A DNA stretch of 64,000 bases from positions 3,906,001-3,970,000 of the forward strand of contig NZ_CP097332.1 of NCBI RefSeq assembly GCF_023516435.1, written 5' to 3'. Below, piece after piece: positions 16,848 through 26,388 of the stretch (within the stretch, counting starts at the first letter, position 1; the number at the start of each line of letters is the position of its first letter). The stretch is from Jatrophihabitans telluris (GTDB taxonomy: Bacteria; Actinomycetota; Actinomycetes; Mycobacteriales; Jatrophihabitantaceae). The notes beneath the pieces were generated by a model. The model had not been told where the DNA came from. It saw only the letters and a list, made by a program, of their open reading frames with translations, and did no database searches. The position numbers and the translations under genes were made by a program.

Positions 16848-16890
16848 CGGGACCGCACTCACGGCACCGGACCGGCTCAGGGTTTACGGG

Positions 16891-17493
16891 TCAGGGCCTG
16901 CGGGTCAGAGCCGCTGTCATCACCAGGTCCGTGATGCGCTGCAGTGACCGAAGCGTGGCATCGATATCGCGCGTCGGTTGCACCAGGTGCGACAGCACCA
17001 GCCGGACGAGGGCCTCGATGAGCTCGGCCAGCAGACCCTGGTCGTAGAAGGGGAAATGCTCGGCGAACCAGGCCGTCAGAACCTCGACCGCGCTGGACAA
17101 GACCGGGCGGGAGTCCGTAGTGAGCAACAGCAGCAGGTCGGCGTCGCCGACGTTGGTCAGCACCCCGTGCAGGAGGGGGTTCTCGTGCGCCTGCAGCAGC
17201 GTGAAGCGCAGTGCAGCATTGGCCGCTCCCGCAAGGTCGTCGGTGTGGCCTGCCAGCTCGCTCAACAGGCCCTGCAGAAACTCCGTGGTCTCGGCCAGAA
17301 CCAGCGCTTGGCCGAGGCCGGCCTTGTTACCGAACTCCGAGTACAGAGTGGGGCGCGATACGCCCACCGCGTCGGCCAGCTCCACGAACCGGATCTGTTG
17401 CCACCCCCGCTGCAGGGTCAGCGTCCGCGCCGCGGCCAACGCCCGGGCGCGGACGTCGCGGCGAAAGGACTCGTGGTCCGCGGGGGTGCTCAT
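16891..17493 (-). CDS. TetR-family transcription regulator
   Basis: A 200-residue regulator with an N-terminal TetR helix-turn-helix (RGWQQIRFVELADAVGVSRPTLYSEFGNKAGLGQA) and an all-helical ligand domain. The end contains a C-terminal TetR-type dimerisation helix. It lies 21 bases downstream of the asd stop on the same strand, so it may be read through from lysC-asd, but TetR regulators more often control an adjacent divergent gene and none is adjacent here. The ligand and targets cannot be inferred. Confidence 0.88.
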   Translation of the reverse strand: MSTPADHESFRRDVRARALAAARTLTLQRGWQQIRFVELADAVGVSRPTLYSEFGNKAGLGQALVLAETTEFLQGLLSELAGHTDDLAGAANAALRFTLLQAHENPLLHGVLTNVGDADLLLLLTTDSRPVLSSAVEVLTAWFAEHFPFYDQGLLAELIEALVRLVLSHLVQPTRDIDATLRSLQRITDLVMTAALTRRP

Positions 17494-17514
17494 CAGCGGC
17501 GGCCGCTGACCGAC

Positions 17515-19919
<2,405 letters not shown>

Positions 19920-20001
19920 GGGTTCTCCAGTGACATCTTCGAGCGTGAACGTTTTCCGCTCGGAGTCTACCGGGGAGCACCCAGGCCGATTACCGCTCGA
20001 T

Positions 20002-20029
20002 GGCCTGTGCCGTGAGCCGGGCACAGGCC
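20002..20029 (-). promoter_or_regulatory. Hairpin in the lysC leader
   Basis: GGCCTGTGCC and GGCACAGGCC form a perfect 10-bp stem with an eight-base loop, about 80 bases before the lysC start. No U-run follows on the minus strand. Confidence 0.55.
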
Positions 20030-20041
20030 CGGGTATGCAGC

Positions 20042-20080
20042 CGGGTGGCGTGGCCCTCGCGGTGAGGGCCACGCCACCCG
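20042..20080. terminator. Very stable 17-bp hairpin upstream of lysC
   Basis: CGGGTGGCGTGGCCCTC (20042-20058) is the exact reverse complement of 20064-20080, with loop GCGGT. It lies about 120 bases before lysC. It lacks a U-run, so it could be a GC-type terminator, a transcript-stabilising structure, or part of an attenuator. Confidence 0.6.
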
Positions 20081-20175
20081 TGACGTTGTGCTGGGGCCGG
20101 TCAGCTCCCAGAGTTGAGTGTTCGGACCGTCAAGGCCGGCGTTAGGGCTTTCGGATGTCTCAAGCCGCCCGCCGC

Positions 20176-20191
20176 GCGGCGCTCGCGCCGC
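20176..20191 (-). promoter_or_regulatory. Small hairpin directly after the micro-ORF
   Basis: GCGGCG and CGCCGC pair around a four-base loop, starting 11 bases after the stop of the micro-ORF at 20202-20234. It belongs to the same structured stretch as the two larger hairpins before lysC. Confidence 0.45.
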
Positions 20192-20201
20192 AGTGCCTTA
20201 C

Positions 20202-20234
20202 TCAGTCGTCCCAGGGACCGTAGTCGTCCTCCAT
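20202..20234 (-). CDS. Micro-ORF MEDDYGPWDD upstream of lysC
   Basis: A 10-codon frame encoding MEDDYGPWDD, preceded by the near-perfect ribosome binding site AAAGGAG with seven bases to the ATG, one of the best Shine-Dalgarno matches in the window. Four of ten residues are aspartate, and the next gene downstream is aspartokinase, 283 bases away with three hairpins between. It could be a leader peptide controlling lysC-asd, or a small independent peptide. I know no matching family; there is no signal peptide. The evidence is the ribosome binding site and context only. Confidence 0.4.
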   Translation of the reverse strand: MEDDYGPWDD

Positions 20235-20269
20235 GGAGGTTCTCCTTTCCGAGCCACACATCGGCAGCA

Positions 20270-20282
20270 CCCAATAGTTGGG
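20270..20282. promoter_or_regulatory. Short palindrome before the micro-ORF
   Basis: CCCAA-TAG-TTGGG is a perfect five-base dyad 36 bases upstream of the micro-ORF start, a possible operator or 5' leader hairpin. Confidence 0.3.
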
Positions 20283-20401
20283 CGGCGATGAGTGGAATTT
20301 CTATCCAAACCGGGTTTCACCGTGGTGACGGTTCGATTGCCGGTCGAGGTACAGATCGTCAAGACTTGGTCGCGCTTGAGATCCGGCAGCCACAAAATGG
20401 A

Positions 20402-20422
20402 CTGCTAACAGAACCTTAGCAG
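20402..20422. promoter_or_regulatory. Perfect 7-bp dyad between repeat array and micro-ORF
   Basis: CTGCTAA-CAGAACC-TTAGCAG forms a perfect seven-base inverted repeat. On the minus strand it is followed by TCCATTTTG, so it may end transcripts coming from the aldehyde dehydrogenase gene; it may equally be an operator. Confidence 0.4.
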
Positions 20423-20451
20423 GCCCGTAACGTATTCCCGAACCCGGTCCC

Positions 20452-20720
20452 GTTGACGTTGCCCTTGTTGCGGGCCACACGCCGTTGACGTTGCCCTTGT
20501 TGTCGCAACGAGGGCAACCTCAACGCAGGACGGCTCGCAACAAAGGCAACCTCGACGCGGGACGGCCAGCAACGAGGGCAACCTCAACGCGAGACGGCCA
20601 GCAACAAGGGCAACCTCAACGCGAGACGGCCAGCAACAAGGGCAACCTCAACGCGGGACGGCTCGCAACAAGGGCAACCTCAACGCGGGACGGCTCGCAA
20701 CAAGGGCAACCTCGACGCGG
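20452..20720. repeat. 32-bp tandem repeat array (locus A)
   Basis: Seven direct units of 32 bp (about 20504-20720) share the core GCAACAAGGGCAACCTCAAC, followed by GCGGGACGG and a variable two-to-four-base junction (CTC or CCA). Two copies in the opposite orientation (from 20452 and 20484) lie at the left edge. The last unit ends two bases before the stop codon of the aldehyde dehydrogenase at 20723. A closely related 32-bp array lies at 59681-59872. Because 32 is not a multiple of three, no frame repeats from unit to unit, so the array is probably non-coding. Confidence 0.92.
20484..20524. terminator. Hairpin made by inverted repeat-family copies
   Basis: The second inverted copy and the first direct copy of the 32-bp family abut head to head and can fold into a 19-bp stem with three mismatches and loop TCG. 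It could act as a bidirectional terminator beyond the aldehyde dehydrogenase gene. Confidence 0.5.
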
Positions 20721-20722
20721 GG

Positions 20723-22156
20723 TCAGAGATCGAGGCCGGTGAGGACCAGGACCCGCTCCTCGGTCAGATCGTTCATGGCCGAGTGCAGGCCCTCGCGGCC
20801 CACGCCGGAGTCCTTCCAACCGCCATAGGGCATCTGATCGGCCCGGTAGGACGGGACATCGCCGACGATGACCCCGCCGACCTCCAGGTCCCGGTGGGCC
20901 CTGAAGGCCACCCGTACATCGGTGGTGAAGATGCCTGCCTGCAGCCCGTACCGGGAGGCGTTGACCTGAGCGAACGCGTCGTCCAGGTCGGTGAACCGGG
21001 CGACCGAGAGTACCGGCCCGAACACCTCCTCCTGGGCGAGCTGCGTGCCGGCCGGGACGTCGGCGACCACCGTGGGAGCCACCGTCCGGCCCTCGCGGGT
21101 GCCTCCGGTGAGCACGGTCGCACCGGCCGCCCGAGCCTGGTCGACCCAGCCGACGATGCGCTCGGCGGCACCCTCGTTGATGACCGGACCCACCTGGACT
21201 CCCTCGGCGGTCGGGTCGCCGGTGGGCAGCTTGTCCACGGCGGCGACCAGTTCGGCGACGAAGGAGTCGTAGATGTCGGTGTGGACCAGCACCCGCTGCA
21301 CCGAGATGCAGGACTGACCGGCCTGGTAGTTGGAGAACAGCGCCACCCGGGCGGCCGCGGCGGACAGGTCGGGCCAGTCGGAGTTCACCACGACCGCCGC
21401 GTTGCCACCGAGTTCCAGCGTGACGTGCTTGCGCGGCGCCTGCTGCTGGATCGCCCAGCCGACCGGGCCCGAGCCGGTGAAGGAGATGACCGGCAACCGG
21501 GGATCGGCCACCAGCGCCGCCATCTTCTCGTTGGCGACCGGCAGCACGCTGACCATCCTGGCGGGCAGGTCGGTCTCGGCGATGATCTCGCCCAGCACGA
21601 GGGCGGTCAGCGGTGTAGCCGGAGCCGGCTTCACCAGGATCGGCGCCCCGACGGCGATGGCGGGCGCGACCTTGTGCGCGACCAGGTTCAGCGGGAAGTT
21701 GAACGGCGCGATCCCCAGCACCGGGCCCCGCGGGAAGCGTCGCACGATGCCGAGCCGGCCGGTAGCCGTTGCGTCGGTGTCGAGCCGTTGAAGGTCCCCG
21801 GAGAACCGGCGGGCTTCCTCCGCGGCCCAGCGGAAGGTGGACACGGCGCGGGTGACCTCGCCCCGGGACCACACCAGGGGCTTGCCGTTCTCAGCCGTGA
21901 TGAGGGCCGCGATCTCCTCCGAACGCTCCTTGAGCCGGGCCGAGATGTGATCCAGTGCCGCGGCCCGGGCATGGGCGGGCAGCGACTGGGCCTCGAAGCG
22001 GACGGAGTCCAGGTCGGCTACGGCCTGCTCGACCTGCTCGTCGGTAGGGACGGAGACCACGCCGACCACCGAGCCGTCCCAGGGGGAGGTCACTTCCAGG
22101 GTCTCGGTACCGGTGGTGGGTACGCCGGAGAGGTAGAACGGTCGGACGTCGCTCAT
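20723..22156 (-). CDS. NAD(P)-dependent aldehyde dehydrogenase (probable succinate-semialdehyde dehydrogenase)
   Basis: A 477-residue aldehyde dehydrogenase. The catalytic pair is visible as ELGGN (general-base glutamate) and QAGQSCISVQR (nucleophilic cysteine), with FTGSGPVG in the cofactor fold and PFNFPLNL in the substrate pocket. The start at ATG 22156 has AAGGA upstream. The gene follows the GABA transaminase gene by 17 bases on the same strand, so oxidation of succinate semialdehyde to succinate is the likely job. The sequence also resembles lactaldehyde/glyceraldehyde-type members of the superfamily, so the substrate rests on context. Its stop lies directly against the 32-bp repeat array. 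Confidence 0.85.
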   Translation of the reverse strand: MSDVRPFYLSGVPTTGTETLEVTSPWDGSVVGVVSVPTDEQVEQAVADLDSVRFEAQSLPAHARAAALDHISARLKERSEEIAALITAENGKPLVWSRGEVTRAVSTFRWAAEEARRFSGDLQRLDTDATATGRLGIVRRFPRGPVLGIAPFNFPLNLVAHKVAPAIAVGAPILVKPAPATPLTALVLGEIIAETDLPARMVSVLPVANEKMAALVADPRLPVISFTGSGPVGWAIQQQAPRKHVTLELGGNAAVVVNSDWPDLSAAAARVALFSNYQAGQSCISVQRVLVHTDIYDSFVAELVAAVDKLPTGDPTAEGVQVGPVINEGAAERIVGWVDQARAAGATVLTGGTREGRTVAPTVVADVPAGTQLAQEEVFGPVLSVARFTDLDDAFAQVNASRYGLQAGIFTTDVRVAFRAHRDLEVGGVIVGDVPSYRADQMPYGGWKDSGVGREGLHSAMNDLTEERVLVLTGLDL

Positions 22157-22173
22157 GGGGCCGGTTCCTTCGA

Positions 22174-23574
22174 TCAGTCGGTGTCGGGCTGCTTGTCGGC
22201 AGCCGGCGGGGTGTGGGCGACCGCGAAGGCCTGCTCCAGGATGTCCAGGCCTTCGTTGAGCAGGCCGTCGGAGATTGCCAGCGGTGGCAGGAACCGGAAC
22301 ACGTTGCCGAAGGTGCCGGCCGTCAAAGTGACCAGACCAGCGGCATGACAGGCCTTGTTCACCGCGGCCGCAAGGGCGGCATCCGGCGTCTTGGCGACGG
22401 GGTCGGAGACCAGTTCGACCGCGAGCATCGCGCCCCGGCCGCGGATTTCGCCGATGGCCGGGTACTTCTCGGCCAGCGCCTGCAGGCGCGGCATCATGAT
22501 CGCCTCGATCTCGCGGGCCCGGCGCGGCAGGTCCTCGGCCTTCATGGTCTCGATGGCGCCGAGCGCGGCGGCACAGGCGACGGGGTTGCCGCCGTACGTC
22601 CCACCCAGACCGCCGGGGTGGACCGCGTCCATGAGTTCGGCCCGGCCGGTCACGGCCGCCAGCGGCAGACCGCCGGCGATTCCCTTGGCCGTGGTGATCA
22701 GGTCGGGGACCACGCCCTCGTAGTCGCAGGCGAACCAGTCGCCGGTCCGGCAGAAGCCGGACTGGATCTCATCGGCGATGAACAGGATGTCGTTGGCCGC
22801 GCACCAGTCGGCGATTCGGGCCAGCCAGCCCGAGGGCGGGACGATGAAACCACCCTCGCCCTGGATGGGTTCGATGATCACGGCGGCGACGTTGGCTTCC
22901 CCGATCTGGGCGTGCACCGCGCTGACGAATTGGTCGAAGGCCTCGTCGGCGCAGTTTTCCGGCCCGGTCGGCCAGCGGTAGGGATAGGCCATCGGAACCC
23001 GGTAGATCTCGTTGGCGAAGGGCCCGAAGCCGTGCTTGTACGGCATGCTCTTGGCGGTGAGGGCCATCGTCAGGTTCGTCCGGCCGTGGTAGGCGTGGTC
23101 GAAGGCGACGATGGCCTGGCGACCGGTCGCGTGCCGGGCGATCTTGACGGCGTTCTCGACGGCTTCGGCGCCGGAGTTGAACAAGGCGCTGCGCTTGTCG
23201 TGGTCACCGGGAGTCAGCTCGTTGAGCGCTTCGCAGACCTCGACGTACTCGGCGTACGGCGTGACCATGAAACAGGTGTGGGTGAAGTCGGCGACCTGCT
23301 GCTGGACCCGCTCGACGACCCGCGGCGCGGCGTTGCCGACCGTCGTGACCGCGATGCCGGAGCCGAAATCGATGAGTTGATTGCCGTCGATGTCGACCAG
23401 GATTCCCCCGGCCGCACGCTCGACGTAGATCGGTAACCCGGTGGAGACCCCCACCGAGACCGCGGCGTTCTTGCGAGCATGTAGTTCGGCGGATTTCGGG
23501 CCGGGAATCGCGGTGTTGAGGATCCGCCGCTGCTCGACGGTGTTTTCGACGGCGTGCTCGACGGTGTGCGTCAT
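22174..23574 (-). CDS. gabT: 4-aminobutyrate aminotransferase
   Basis: PLP-dependent class III transaminase converting GABA and 2-oxoglutarate to succinate semialdehyde and glutamate. In the 466 residues, the cofactor phosphate segment NSGAEAVENAVKIAR, FDHAYHGRT, the Asp-containing IADEIQSGFCRTG, and the Schiff-base lysine in TTAKGIAGGLPLAAV (about residue 295) are all present. The start at 23574 has GAGGAG six bases upstream. The N-terminus contains a short VEHAVENTVEQ repeat not typical of the family. It is divergent from a LysR regulator that probably controls it, and is followed by an aldehyde dehydrogenase completing the GABA shunt. Confidence 0.94.
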   Translation of the reverse strand: MTHTVEHAVENTVEQRRILNTAIPGPKSAELHARKNAAVSVGVSTGLPIYVERAAGGILVDIDGNQLIDFGSGIAVTTVGNAAPRVVERVQQQVADFTHTCFMVTPYAEYVEVCEALNELTPGDHDKRSALFNSGAEAVENAVKIARHATGRQAIVAFDHAYHGRTNLTMALTAKSMPYKHGFGPFANEIYRVPMAYPYRWPTGPENCADEAFDQFVSAVHAQIGEANVAAVIIEPIQGEGGFIVPPSGWLARIADWCAANDILFIADEIQSGFCRTGDWFACDYEGVVPDLITTAKGIAGGLPLAAVTGRAELMDAVHPGGLGGTYGGNPVACAAALGAIETMKAEDLPRRAREIEAIMMPRLQALAEKYPAIGEIRGRGAMLAVELVSDPVAKTPDAALAAAVNKACHAAGLVTLTAGTFGNVFRFLPPLAISDGLLNEGLDILEQAFAVAHTPPAADKQPDTD

Positions 23575-23635
23575 GACGGGCTCCTCGCGGCGCGGACAGA
23601 ATCGCCTTCATCCTGCTCGCCCCGGTCCTATGCTG

Positions 23636-23647
23636 TCCAATACTGGA
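23636..23647. promoter_or_regulatory. Palindrome in the gabT-lysR gap (site 1)
   Basis: TCCA-ATAC-TGGA is a perfect four-base dyad in the 121-base divergent gap, a candidate accessory site for the LysR regulator. Confidence 0.3.
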
Positions 23648-23661
23648 ACTGGATCAAATCG

Positions 23662-23676
23662 ATGCCTATGAGGCAT
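23662..23676. promoter_or_regulatory. LysR-type T-N11-A operator candidate (site 2)
   Basis: ATGCCT-ATG-AGGCAT is a perfect six-base dyad. The T at 23663 and A at 23675 satisfy the T-N11-A rule for LysR-type operators. It lies 20 bases before the regulator's start, in a position suited to autoregulation and control of divergent gabT. Confidence 0.5.
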
Positions 23677-23695
23677 GCAGAGGATGAGGGTGGCC

Positions 23696-24589
23696 ATGGA
23701 GCTCCGGCCGCTGCGTTACCTGATCGCGGTCGTGGACAGCGGATCGGTCACCGCCGCCAGCCGCGCGGTCCACATCGCGCAACCGTCGCTGTCCAGACAG
23801 CTGCGCCAATTGGAGGCCGAGCTCGGCTTGGAACTGTTCGACCGCGCGGGTGGACGGCTCGTGCTCACGCCCGCCGGCGAGCAGTTCGTTCCCATCGCCC
23901 GGGACCTGCTCGCCCGGGCCGAAGCCGCCAACGCCGCGGCGGCCGCCCTGGCCGCGGGCCGGCTGGACCGGGTCACGATCGCCGCACCGCCCACGACGAT
24001 GACCGATGTGATCGCGCCGTTCCTGGCCACCCTGAACGCGGACGACCCGTTCCCGTCAGTGCTGGAGCAGGAGCCCCAGACCGTCTACGAAGCCCTGCGC
24101 CGAGGCGCAGACCTGGCCATCTCCACCGAACCGCCTCCGCGCCGCTACGCCAGCCTCGTCCTGGCCGTCCTCCCGGTCTGGCTCTACGTGCCGGCGGCCC
24201 ATCCGTGGGCCGGGCGTGACAGCGTCGAGCTCGATGAGCTGATCGAGACGACCCTGCTCGTCCTGCCACCCGGTTTCAAACCCCGCCAGCTGCTGGACCA
24301 GGCTGCCGAGCGCAGCGGGATCCGCCTGTCGCGCACCGTGGAGAACTCCTCCGCAGAAGTCGCCCAAGCGCTCACGGCCGCCGGTCGAGGCCTCGCGGTG
24401 GTCACCGACGACAGCCGGTTCGACCTCGTCGGCCTGCAGATCCGGGGGGCCGAGGGGCCGCTACGGGTCCAGCTGCACGCCGGCTGGGACGCCGAGCACC
24501 ACGCCGCGGACTCGCTTCGCGCGCTCGCCGGGCGGGTCGGTGCGTTCTGCCTCCACCGCTACGGACTGACGGTGGCGCCGGGCGGGTGA
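23696..24589 (+). CDS. LysR-family regulator of the GABA genes
   Basis: LysR-type regulator of 297 residues. The N-terminal winged helix reads MELRPLRYLIAVVDSGSVTAASRAVHIAQPSLSRQLRQLE, followed by LELFDRAGGRLVLTPAG, the usual linker start; the C-terminal half is a periplasmic-binding-protein-like effector domain. ATG 23696 begins at the canonical MELRPLRY; seven more in-frame codons upstream are possible. It is divergent from gabT with two dyads between them, so it most likely activates the gabT-dehydrogenase operon in response to GABA or a related compound. The effector is inferred from context alone. Confidence 0.88.
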   Translation: MELRPLRYLIAVVDSGSVTAASRAVHIAQPSLSRQLRQLEAELGLELFDRAGGRLVLTPAGEQFVPIARDLLARAEAANAAAAALAAGRLDRVTIAAPPTTMTDVIAPFLATLNADDPFPSVLEQEPQTVYEALRRGADLAISTEPPPRRYASLVLAVLPVWLYVPAAHPWAGRDSVELDELIETTLLVLPPGFKPRQLLDQAAERSGIRLSRTVENSSAEVAQALTAAGRGLAVVTDDSRFDLVGLQIRGAEGPLRVQLHAGWDAEHHAADSLRALAGRVGAFCLHRYGLTVAPGG

Positions 24590-24713
24590 ATCCGTCCAGC
24601 AGCATCGCGACAATCTAAGCTCTGCTGAGCGGTGCGCATTTCCGCCGGACATTCTTCTCCGACGCTCAACGCGTTTCGGACAGCTGAGCAATAATCGAAT
24701 GGCAGGAGACAAC

Positions 24714-25436
24714 GTGGGCAACGCCGGGATTCTGGCTGTGACCAAACGTGAGTACGTGCGGGCGACCCGGGCTCTGCGGACAGGGTTGACCTCGCTGCAC
24801 CTGCTCAGCCCGCAACCGCCGTCGCCGGAGCGGCGAGTGCGTCACTGGCTCTACAGCCTGCTCTACATCCATGACTCCGACGGGTTGATCTCCCTCGACG
24901 TGCCCTGGTGGACCTACCCGGCGATCGGCACCGTCGAGGACTGGATCGCCCAGCACGAAGGTCCCGTGCGGGTCTTCGAGTACGGTTCCGGCGCCAGCAC
25001 CGTCTGGCTGTCCAAGCGGGCCGCGGAGGTCCACAGCGTCGAGCACCACGAAGGCTTCGCCTCGATCATGGCCGACCGGCTGCGCACCCTCGACAACGTC
25101 GACCTGGCCGTGGTCCCCGGGGTGCCCTCGGCCAACCCCAAGACGCCGTCGCACAAAGAGGGCGCGCACGGGCTCGACTTCACCGACTACGTCAACGCCA
25201 TCGAACGGCCCGGTGGCCGCTTCGACCTGATCGTGATCGACGGCCGCGCGCGCGAAGCCTGCCTGGCCGCGGCGGTCGACTACCTGCAACCGGACGGCCT
25301 GGTGGTCTACGACAACAGCTGGCGCCGGCGCTACCGCCGCGCGATCGCGGCGAGTCCGCTCAAGGCGCGCCGGTTCCGCGGGATCGCGCCGAGCCTGCCC
25401 TATCCGGACGAGACCTCGCTGCTGTCGGTCGGCTGA
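24714..25436 (+). CDS. Class I SAM-dependent methyltransferase-like protein
   Basis: A 240-residue protein with a Rossmann methyltransferase plan: FEYGSGASTVWLS is the glycine-rich SAM-binding loop, VHSVEHHEGF holds the acidic residue after strand 2, LIVIDGRAR and VVYDNSW mark strands 4 and 5. It resembles the methyltransferase-24 type seen in glycan and polyketide clusters. The GTG at 24714 was chosen because GGAG lies five bases before it; the ATG at 24699 has no ribosome binding site. Its 3' end overlaps the convergent flippase-like gene by 37 bases. The acceptor is unknown; the nearby glycan cluster makes a sugar or lipid-linked substrate plausible. Confidence 0.75.
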   Translation: MGNAGILAVTKREYVRATRALRTGLTSLHLLSPQPPSPERRVRHWLYSLLYIHDSDGLISLDVPWWTYPAIGTVEDWIAQHEGPVRVFEYGSGASTVWLSKRAAEVHSVEHHEGFASIMADRLRTLDNVDLAVVPGVPSANPKTPSHKEGAHGLDFTDYVNAIERPGGRFDLIVIDGRAREACLAAAVDYLQPDGLVVYDNSWRRRYRRAIAASPLKARRFRGIAPSLPYPDETSLLSVG

Positions 25437-26314
25437 TCCCGCTCGTCCTGGTGCGGCAGCCGCGCCAGCACAGCACCGAGCACGGCCAGCGCGACATCGG
25501 CGAGCACGAGTTCGACCCGCGAGGCCAGCGCGACGGCCAGGGCCTGGGTGTGACCGGCCGCCGAGGACAGGCTGGCGACCAGAATCGCCTCCCGGATCCC
25601 GGCCCCGGCAGGGGCCGGGATGAAGATCAGGCCGGCTGCGAAGGCCAGGCCCATACCGCCGATCGACGCGGCCAGCGCCGCGCCACCATGCCCGCCCAGG
25701 GCGCGCACCATGATCCACAGATGTGCGCCGAGCAGGATCCAGGTCGCGCAGCCCCAACCCACCGCGGCCAGCAGCGCACGGGGTTGAACCCGTAGCCCCA
25801 GCGGTTGGCGGCGCAGCAGCACGAGCAGCCGGTCCAACAGCGCGGGAACGGCCCGCGGGTGCAGGCAGGCCAGCAGCGGAAGCACGAAGACGAACAGCCA
25901 CCAGCGCCCGGCCAGGCCGTCCGGACTTGCCCAGGGCAGGGCAAGCGCGCCGGCGAGCAGTCCCGTCAACGTGATCACCGCGATCATGAACAGGTTGGCC
26001 AGCAGCATCCGGCTCCGGCCGAGACCGGTGCGACGGCCGAATTCCATCTGCGCGGCGATCGGCCAGACCGATCCCGGCAGGTACTTGCCCAGCTGCGTAC
26101 CGAAGAAGAGGCGAGCGGCCGGGCCGAGCCGCGTCTGACCGCCCAGGCCGCGCACGATGCTCAACCAGCAGGCCCCGATGCACGCGGTGCCGAGCACCGC
26201 GAACACCGTCGAGCCGAGCAGACCCAGGGCGCCGATCTGGCGGTAGGAGCTGCTCAGCGCCGCACGGTCACGGGCGACCAGCCAGATTCCCGCCGCGACG
26301 ACGAGAACCGCCAC
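25400..26314 (-). CDS. Lysylphosphatidylglycerol synthase TM-region/flippase-like membrane protein
   Basis: An integral membrane protein of 304 residues with about seven to eight hydrophobic segments. It matches the LPG_synthase_TM (AglD/YbhN-like) family, shown by FFGTQLGKYLPGSVWPIAAQ near residue 70 and the late FIPAPAGAGIREA motif. Such domains occur alone in proteins thought to move lipid-linked sugars and in MprF. GTG 26314 is the first good start codon in a frame that opens just after the upstream dehydrogenase stop; no clear ribosome binding site precedes it. It lies 74 bases after that stop on the same strand. Its relation to the glycan cluster downstream is inferred. Confidence 0.8.
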   Translation of the reverse strand: MAVLVVAAGIWLVARDRAALSSSYRQIGALGLLGSTVFAVLGTACIGACWLSIVRGLGGQTRLGPAARLFFGTQLGKYLPGSVWPIAAQMEFGRRTGLGRSRMLLANLFMIAVITLTGLLAGALALPWASPDGLAGRWWLFVFVLPLLACLHPRAVPALLDRLLVLLRRQPLGLRVQPRALLAAVGWGCATWILLGAHLWIMVRALGGHGGAALAASIGGMGLAFAAGLIFIPAPAGAGIREAILVASLSSAAGHTQALAVALASRVELVLADVALAVLGAVLARLPHQDERDQPTDSSEVSSG

Positions 26315-26388
26315 CAGCCGCGGCGCCCAACGGCGGGCGAGGCCTGGTGACGGTTGCGTCGCGTTCGAGGTCTCGGTCAGGGCTCAGC

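Noticed and set aside
20452-20720. CRISPR array
   Set aside because: Units are directly adjacent 32-bp repeats without unique spacers, and no cas genes are present; the same holds for 59681-59872.
20616-21872. A 418-codon minus-strand frame running through the repeat array
   Set aside because: It overlaps the aldehyde dehydrogenase in another frame, is Arg/Gly-rich, and has no recognisable domain.
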